Source: Agrocybe praecox | Lineage: Eukaryota > Basidiomycota > Agaricomycetes > Agaricales > Agrocybaceae | Assembly: GCA_964017145.1 (NCBI GenBank) | Contig: OZ024843.1 | Location: 1,169,001 to 1,233,000 of the forward strand | Length of the DNA stretch: 64,000 nucleotides | Direction of reading: 5' to 3' | In this document: piece by piece, positions 57,361 to 64,000 of the stretch | How positions within the stretch are numbered: position 1 is the first letter of the stretch | Layout of the letters: every line of letters begins with the position of its first letter | The notes under the pieces: model-generated | The model's input: only the letters and a program-made list of their open reading frames with translations | What the model was told of the DNA's origin: nothing | The model's database searches: none | Program-made: the position numbers and the translations under genes

Positions 57361-58513
57361 TTTTTTTGTATGGTTGATAACAGGCGCAGTCTGACCAATG
57401 AAGCTGTAGATCAATTCTTGCTCCCACCTCCCGACTTCCAGAATATTGCCGCCGCCGCCGGAAGCCACAAGTTTATTGCCTTTCATTGACCTTCTCTTTC
57501 TCGAAAACTAAAATTTATTGCCACTGCCAGTTCTACTCATTCTTCTTCCAACCTTAGAATTTGGACTGCCGAATCGGTTCAGATGCAAGCCTATCTGTAA
57601 GGGTGCTTTTTTCGTTTGAAGGTCTCTTAAGAGTGAGTAAAAATACGTACAAATGAGTTTGATTTACACGAGGCTTGAATCCATTTGAGTAGACTTTGTC
57701 TCGATAATGGGATCAAATGAATTTGAATTTGAAAATGATCGTGACGTGTAGGTCCGAAGGTCGAGCGCCGGTCAAATTGATTGTACGGTAAGCACCTTCC
57801 CCGCATTCTGATACTAATACAAGTATGCCTTCGGCACCCTTCCCGTCAGTCGGTTTTACGTCTTCATCCCTGCGAGAGGTGCTTTTGGGGTGGTTTTTTT
57901 GAAATAGAAATAGTGTTTGTTGCTTGATTGCACTGTCGTCATACGCAAAAAGTCCATAGTAGTGGTTGTACGTGATGTATCACCATGGATGTATGAGTAA
58001 CCCGTCCCTGTAGGCGCACGGACAGAAATAGATTCGTACGTACGAACACCGGTAAGTTGTGACCTCGGAGCTCGAACCTTGGTGGGCTTTACTCAATTAT
58101 CCTACAAGAAGAATTGGACATCCACAGAAAAATCTGAGGTGGCAGAATGATACTAAGAGATGATACGGAGTGATTGGATTCCCAAATTTTATTGAAGCAA
58201 CTCCGAAAGACCACCAATCGTCACTCGTTCCTGTCAGTTAGTATTATTCGAGAAAATTTTGGTTCAAACCATGCTTTGTCTCACTGCGAATTCTTAGCAA
58301 GATCCACCATCCAAACGACACCGTCCGCAAGCTCATACTGATGAGTATGGTCCACGGTGCTATTAGCTACTCTGAAATAAGAGTCAGTTTCGACCTCGGT
58401 AGCGTCTAGAAGTCTCTATTACGATATTTCCGTGATATTCTACTGTCCAGTAAATCATGTAATAATATTCACTACAATAATGATTTAATCGGTAAAATGA
58501 AAATTTCAAAACT
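57361..58513. promoter_or_regulatory. Shared divergent promoter region of secreted proteins 1 and 2
   Basis: About 1.15 kb between the two TATA-like boxes. Contains CGTACGTACG at 58036-58045. No gene seen. Confidence 0.5.
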
Positions 58514-58640
58514 TATATAAAGAGAGGGATTACTAGCACATTTCCTCAGTCAGAACAGCCTGTCTAACACTGTAAGTAATCAGCACTACTCAACTCAGAA
58601 CCCAGTGGTTAACTGTTTGTCAAACTTGGAAAATATTCAG
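58514..58640 (+). promoter_or_regulatory. TATA box and 5'UTR intron of secreted protein 2
   Basis: TATATAAA at 58514-58521. The GTAAGT donor at 58572 and ATTCAG acceptor at 58640 delimit a 69-nt intron that ends six bases before the ATG. Confidence 0.65.
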
Positions 58641-58645
58641 TCATC

Positions 58646-58957
58646 ATGAACTTCAACTTTCTCGCTATTGCCCTGCTCGCCGCCGCCGGTGTCATGGCCG
58701 CCCCTTCTGAAAATGCCAACGCTGTGGCAAACACACAGGCTGACCAGAGCGCTGCGCTCAAATACCTCCTCACCAACAGCCCAGCTGGTCATCAGGCCGA
58801 GGAAGACGGCCCGGCTCCACCTGGTTGCTACTGGGACGGTACCGCACCCTTCTGCGGTGGAAGCTGCCCTGCCAGATACACCGAGGAAGGAAGGGGATCG
58901 TGCGGTGACGGTGCTTGCTGCTGGACTGGATACAAGTTCCTTTGCTGCAAGGACTGA
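58646..58957 (+). CDS. Small secreted cysteine-rich protein 2
   Basis: One coding exon, 103 aa, the closest paralogue of protein 1: signal peptide MNFNFLAIALLAAAGVMAAP, shared pro-region ADQSAALKYLLTNSPAGH, same eight-Cys pattern, ending CCKD. A single-residue C-terminus after the last Cys-Cys-Lys distinguishes it from protein 1. The two genes are in opposite orientation, so the duplication was inverted or followed by inversion. Function unknown. Confidence 0.9.
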   Translation: MNFNFLAIALLAAAGVMAAPSENANAVANTQADQSAALKYLLTNSPAGHQAEEDGPAPPGCYWDGTAPFCGGSCPARYTEEGRGSCGDGACCWTGYKFLCCKD

Positions 58958-59366
58958 GCGCTTGTTCGACCCGTGAGCCTGCCGATTCAGAGACCGATGG
59001 GGTTTCACCAAAATATAATCCCTCATGCACTTGTGTTGTTTACTTGAATAAAAATAAAAATGTTCTCTTCACCAGTTGTCACATTTCATGTATTCTCGAA
59101 AACGTCTAGTTGTTCAATAGGACAGGTTTAACGAAGACAGACGTTCGCTGGCAGTGCCGTGAAATTTCTTTGTTGCAGCCGGTTCCGCCAAACCTCAGAC
59201 AACCTAATAGCCAGCGACATTCAACACCTAGATGGATCTTCAACCTTTGGCTAATTAGAAGAATTCCGTCGAATGTTAAATGATTGATGGATATATTTTT
59301 GAGTGGTTTTCAGCAACATAGATATTCACGGACGGACGTCCCTGCAATCTCGTCAGACGTGCATTG
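58958..59366. other. Convergent 3' region
   Basis: 3' flanks of secreted proteins 2 and 3. No gene. Confidence 0.55.
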
Positions 59367-59693
59367 TTAATCTTCCTTTCTCTCCTTGCAGCAAAGGACT
59401 TTGAATCCACTCCAGCAACAGAATCCATCACCGCATCGGTCGCGGCCTCGCCCAGCATAACCTGGCGAACAGTGTCCATCGCAGTAAGGTGAGGCGCCGT
59501 CCCAGTAGCACCCCGGTGGAGTGGGTCCGGCGTATTCGCCACTGTCGATGTTGTTGATCGTTTCCAGAAAGTATTCAGGCTGGGTAGGGTAATTGTCGTC
59601 TGTGAAGACGATTACGTCGTCCATGTCTTGCATAGGGGAGGACATGCCTCCAGTAGCGCAGAAGGCGGTAAAGACGAGTAAAGAGAACCTCAT
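59367..59693 (-). CDS. Small secreted cysteine-rich protein 3
   Basis: One coding exon from the ATG at 59693, 108 aa. Signal-like start MRFSLLVFTAFCATGGMSSP; the pro-region differs fully from proteins 1 and 2 (acidic, DMDDVIVFTDDNYPTQPE). The Cys domain keeps the exact spacing C-x8-C-x3-C-x11-C-x4-CC-x7-CC (PPGCYWDGASPYCDGHCSPG) with many substitutions between. An older duplicate than 1 and 2. An upstream in-frame extension exists but contains a predicted 5'UTR intron, so the later ATG is preferred. Confidence 0.87.
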   Translation of the reverse strand: MRFSLLVFTAFCATGGMSSPMQDMDDVIVFTDDNYPTQPEYFLETINNIDSGEYAGPTPPGCYWDGASPYCDGHCSPGYAGRGRDRCGDGFCCWSGFKVLCCKERKED

Positions 59694-59698
59694 AGACG

Positions 59699-59849
59699 CT
59701 GAGCGGGTATAATGCGAGCACTCTTGGGTTTCTTGGCAGAGGTTGATCAGTGAGGTTACGATTTGTGTACCAGAAACGTAAACATACCAGTAAAGACGTT
59801 TTGAATAAGGAGGGAGAGAATCATATTTGATGACTCCACATCTTATATA
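59699..59849 (-). promoter_or_regulatory. TATA box and 5'UTR intron of secreted protein 3
   Basis: TATATAAG-like box near 59843-59849. The GTATGT donor at 59787 and GCTCAG acceptor at 59699 give an 89-nt intron ending five bases before the ATG. Confidence 0.6.
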
Positions 59850-61061
59850 GCTAAAAAGGCCGTCCAAGAATAGAAATTAGGCGTGGCGCAGTACTCTTCC
59901 TTTCGTATCATGATCATCTGATACAAGCCTTCTTGTGGGCGAATAGAGGGGGGCTTCTCCGCAGAAGTAACTCGGCAACTAGCTCAGTTTCACTTCGGAT
60001 TGCTGAATACGAGGCCCCAGATTGGAGGCTAGTTAAACTCTAGCCGTAATGCATCCCATATTCAGGTCCATTATGTTGTAATACCCGGGCGTTTGGCAAG
60101 AGAATGAGCTATCCATGCTGGACCCAGAAGCATCGTTACACTGATGGCCGGACTCCCGAGTCAAAGCACTGTCCTTGCGTCACGAAAAAAGATCCATCGA
60201 AGAAGGGAGTGTGAATAACAGAATGTTAAACGGGATGAGGTTAATGTGTCATCTTGTATTAATCTGAATCCGAGTGAGTATGGAGCACACACTATGTCGA
60301 TGCACTCGTTTAAAAGTTTTTCACGTTTCTGGTTGAGATACTAGTTCGATGTCCAACTTGTTTCTGTGGCGATATAGGTAATTATATGGCGTCTAGTATT
60401 TGAGAAACTGTTTTAGTCAAAATGTGGGAAGAATTCATACAAAACTTTGCATGAAAAGGAATGAAAACTTGATGAAAACCATAGCGCACAGAAGTCGAGT
60501 GCTGGATTTTCCCGCACGCACGGGCCATCCAAACATAGATATGTTGAACCACGTGCCCAGAATATGACGGTCAGTACCCTCGGTGCCGACGGTAATACGC
60601 ACACGGTGGGTGTATAATGCATTCGAAGCCAGTCAGAAAAGGAATGTATCGTAGACAGAAAATGTGCACTATACAAGATTATATTCGAGAAATTGAAAAT
60701 ATGGTGGTTTTAAATCATATGCCATACTAGATATGTTCATGTATGTTCATGTACGACATCTGAGAACTCTTCCGGAGACATCTTACACTCTTGTCATCAT
60801 TGTCAGAGGATGGATCCGTGAATTCCACATCAAATATTTCATATTCATATCTGCTTTACATTTGGACGGACGAGTTCTTAATCACGGACGCTCAATTGAT
60901 AGATCTTTAAATTGTGGCTGAACCAACCCACAAGCTGAATATTGGATGGTACTCAAAAGTTTTGGGCAGATTGAGTGGAATTTTTGGCGATAAATATGAC
61001 AAAAACACCAGCGTACTAGTTAATACAAATTATGAGAAATAACAAAAGATAGTTTATTTTC
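59850..61061. other. Spacer, nothing recognised
   Basis: About 1.2 kb, AT-rich, without a supported gene. Confidence 0.55.
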
Positions 61062-63063
61062 TCACATTTCTGCTGCAGCAAGGAATTCGTAGAAAGATGA
61101 TCCCGACATGACCGTCGGATTCCACTTATCGAGCTTGGCGGAGCCCGCCAATTCTGATGAAATTCCTGGAATTTCAAGGAGGGCCGAAGCGGCTTGTTGA
61201 TTCGGGGAAGGTTTGCCTTCTGCCTCGAGTTGTTGAAAAAAGGATTTGGCATCGAAAGTGCGAAAAAGACGAGATTTGAACGAAGATCCGTCTGAGTCAA
61301 GTATCTCTTGGACGGAAGGCGTGAAGATACTTTTACCCAAGTCGTCTCTTTCTGCTATCCCATTTAGAGCCAGTCTTTCCTTAAAAATTTCATAGAATTC
61401 ATTCAAGACCTCTTGGTTCATCCGAGCCAGGGCGTAGACCATGTGAGTAGGATCAAATGCAAAGTACCAGCGATCAGCACTTCCGGTGACACGTTCTTGG
61501 GTTGGAATGAATGGTACGACGCGCTCGTTCCACGATTTCCCTGCCGGACGAGCTTGTGTGGAAAAGAACCCTTCAAGTGTCTCTTTTGTGCGGAGATGCA
61601 CAGACAGGGAGATATAACTGAATTTACAGGGGACGTCAAATTCTTGGACTTTGTGTGCCGTGGTGAAACAATCCAACAGAGCTTGCAGAATTTTATCTGG
61701 CGCAAAATAAGGAAGAGAAATTTTTTCAATGGGATGGTGACGGTAGCCTGTTTGTCCTGGGGGTGGATATGTTCGAGATACCACGACTGTGAGACCAATA
61801 GGATAGATTTCTGTGGGTATGTCAAACCGGAAGAACGCCGGATGGGTGGGTCCTTCCATTGCACGGAATAGTTGAGGTGATTCCGTGACCAGATCGTAAG
61901 TTTCTTCATTGCTGATCAAGGTGTCCAAAATAACGAGACGGCGAAGAAAAGGCATGCGACTCAGGATATTCTTCAAGGATTCCACGTTTAATTTGTTGTT
62001 GTGCGATAGGTTCAAGACTTTGATAGCGTCCAGGTTATAACTTTTCCCAGAGAATATCTCGCTCAGTTGGGTGTCGTTAAGATCGAAGCCGGACAAGTCA
62101 ATCGAAGTGACATAGTCCTGAGCCCAGATGACCTGTGTCAGAAATGCAATCGCACCCTGTGAAAAAAGGTCTTGCAACTTCAGGATATCTTTGATCATAG
62201 TTACCCTTTCAGCGACTGAGTTGAATATCTCTAGTGCCTCGAACGAATCTTCTTGGATGGCTTATTTAACTGCAGGCCTGAGGACTGCGTCCACAAGGGA
62301 CGGGACAGCTGTAATAGGCGAAGGTGTCGTTGGTACGTCAGACAGCTGTGGTGGACTACCATATTCGTCAGGCCAGGCTTCCTGCAATGCATACTTCAGG
62401 ATTAAAGGTACATCTTCCAGCTGCTTGATTATTTCGTCGACAGACGATTGAAATTGGTGGTCTAGATATTCGGGAAAATATTCGTGAAAGTATCTCTCCA
62501 CGGAGAGAGGCGTTGTACCCGGGATTCTATTAGTTGAATTGGGGACCAACAGGCCTTTTGGGGAGGCAAAGCAATAGTATGGCGATTGTGGATTGGTAAT
62601 GTCAATAACAGTCATCTCTTCATTGTTACAGTCTACTGTATCGATAATTCGATCATCAAGTAAATTATCCAAATAACATTGGAAACATGCCGCCTTCCGT
62701 CGATCCCATGCTGGCACGTAGCATAGAGCTTCTTCCGTAAGTACTTTCAAAATCAGTGATATCGACCGACCACGCCAAGAAGAGCAGGTAGTTTGTAAAA
62801 GGCATGGGAATGTCTGGAATGACAGGCGATTCAGCTCCATACGCCCCATATAAACCGTTGATAGAGGAAAGCTCCTCGCGGACCACTTGTTGGTTCTCCT
62901 CTTGCTTAAGAGTTATGAACCGTAGTAAGGCTTCTGCAGGTATGGTTCCATAGCACCATGGATGATAGAGTGAGCCAACGCATCTATATCGTGGCTGGGT
63001 CCCTCCTTTGGGAACGAGGTGAGCGATGATGAAAATCTGATGTTCTCCGAGTCTGGTTGGCAT
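61062..63063 (-). pseudogene. Unrecognised gene broken by a frameshift and a stop
   Basis: From the ATG at 63063 (MPTRLGEHQIFIIAHLVPKG) one frame runs to a TAA at 62665. A second frame, open from before 62849, continues through YLDNLLDDRIIDTVDCNNEE and TVIDITNPQSPYYCFASPKG to an in-frame TAA at 62262-62264. The same frame goes on through EALEIFNSVAERVTMIKDIL, a stretch with leucine-rich-repeat character (VTSIDLSGFDLNDTQLSEIF, VLNLSHNNKLNVESLKNILS), to the stop at 61062. So a gene of about 660 codons has at least one frameshift (within 62665-62750) and one nonsense codon. The frame is also open upstream of 63063 to about 63144 without ATG, so a 5' exon may be missing. No domain I can name apart from the LRR-like part. 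Confidence 0.65.
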
Positions 63064-64000
63064 GACTGTGAGTAGCGAAGCTTCAAGTTCAAGAGGGGCG
63101 GCGTAAGACAAAAAGAGCAGAGTGCATATGAGAGAATCTAGCAAGAGACTTATTGGTTATGGGCCAAGCGGAGATGAGACATCGTACGACGGAGTCTCAA
63201 AGATATGTGTGGAGTTTATAATACACGAAAGTCTTTTTCAATTTGTTTTAAATCGTCAAAAGAGCGCGAGTGTAAGTAAGTTCCCAAAATATGTATTTTT
63301 ATGACCCACTCCGTGTAAACAGTCGATCCATGGAGGGGCTTACTCATCTGATAAGTTTTGGACTCATGAAGAGCACGTAGCTATCGGCACACAATCGGCA
63401 TAATACTTGCGCGTTTAAAATGACGGGCAATAAATGTAACCGGTTTTAACGCGTAACCGGGTAATAGGGACAGTTTAAAAAATTTCGTGAGGTTACTTAT
63501 ATCAAGACAGGTAATTATAAGATTGGTTAAGACGAGTCCTTTTTCTAATGGCCTCGTAAAAGAACGTACATCAATGCGACGAGGTAGTGTTCTCGAACTT
63601 CTTGTAAACTCTCTCATCACGTGGATTAATCAAAACGCGTTGAACATGAATATTTGAATCATCGTTGTCCTGTTCGCCAGGTCGATATTCTCATAAATAA
63701 CATGCAGCACGACTATACCTTTGGTTTAAATCATAAAAACTGTGATCACTTTCCCTCAGCGCAAATAAAAATACTATGCACCACATCATGACAACCATTG
63801 GCGGGCTCCTTCGGGGAAGGCTTGGAGTACTCCTTCGCACTAGTACATACATACTATTTGCATTACTCGGGGACCGGTATAGCGTGATCAGCGGATATCA
63901 CACTCTAGAAGCATTTCTTGTAGTATCATGGATATAAATCATCCATACCCATCGGTTTAGCCTGCGATTCCAAATATATAGATGATAAATACCTATATAG
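63064..64000. other. Right-edge spacer
   Basis: No supported gene. Contains CGGTTTTAACGCGTAACCGG near 63440-63460, a short imperfect inverted repeat. Confidence 0.5.

Noticed and set aside
60733..60921. 62-codon plus-strand frame
   Set aside because: No support beyond length; AT-rich spacer.

Overview
The window is nuclear DNA of an agaricomycete (mushroom-forming) basidiomycete. The evidence is dense multi-exon genes with 50-65 nt GT-AG introns, plus gene families typical of that class: DUF4470/MYND proteins, basidiomycete kinase-like proteins, Atg22-type transporters, small secreted cysteine-rich proteins and degraded agaricomycete-expanded families. All gene models are my own manual splicing: frames and exon phases were checked by hand, but homology is by recognition, not by search.

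Left block (1-15.1 kb) is duplication-rich. A minus-strand gene of unknown function (6738-7639) has a diverged partner cut by the left edge (1-517), and their flanks are also duplicated. Between them lie a decayed gene and a long inverted repeat. Next come a truncated, broken copy (9418-10619) and then the full copy (11304-15061) of a DUF4470-MYND zinc-finger gene.

Central block (15.6-44.3 kb) is compact and mostly conserved: cullin-1, the U5 snRNP 40K WD40 protein, an omega-like glutathione transferase with a 4-nt microexon, a Boi1/Pob1-type SH3-SAM-PH polarity protein, an Arb1-like argonaute-chaperone subunit, a predicted pseudokinase, a secreted amidase, an Atg22-like transporter, ITP pyrophosphatase (HAM1), a hotdog thioesterase, and a NADAR-domain protein with an N-myristoylation-type start.

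Right block (44.9-64 kb) is again fast-evolving. It holds three paralogues of an undescribed family. The first carries four internal copies of a motif almost identical to the histone H3 N-terminal tail (RTKQTARKSTGG-like), and the motif erodes in the other two. The third paralogue is split by an insertion carrying PIF1/Helitron-type helicase fragments. A hAT-like MITE with an 8-bp target-site duplication lies just upstream of the second. Decayed agaricomycete families lie between the copies. Then follow three small secreted eight-cysteine protein genes sharing a 5'UTR intron, plus a relic of a fourth, and finally an unrecognised gene broken by a frameshift and a stop.

The H3-tail-mimic family is the best candidate for a previously undescribed system.
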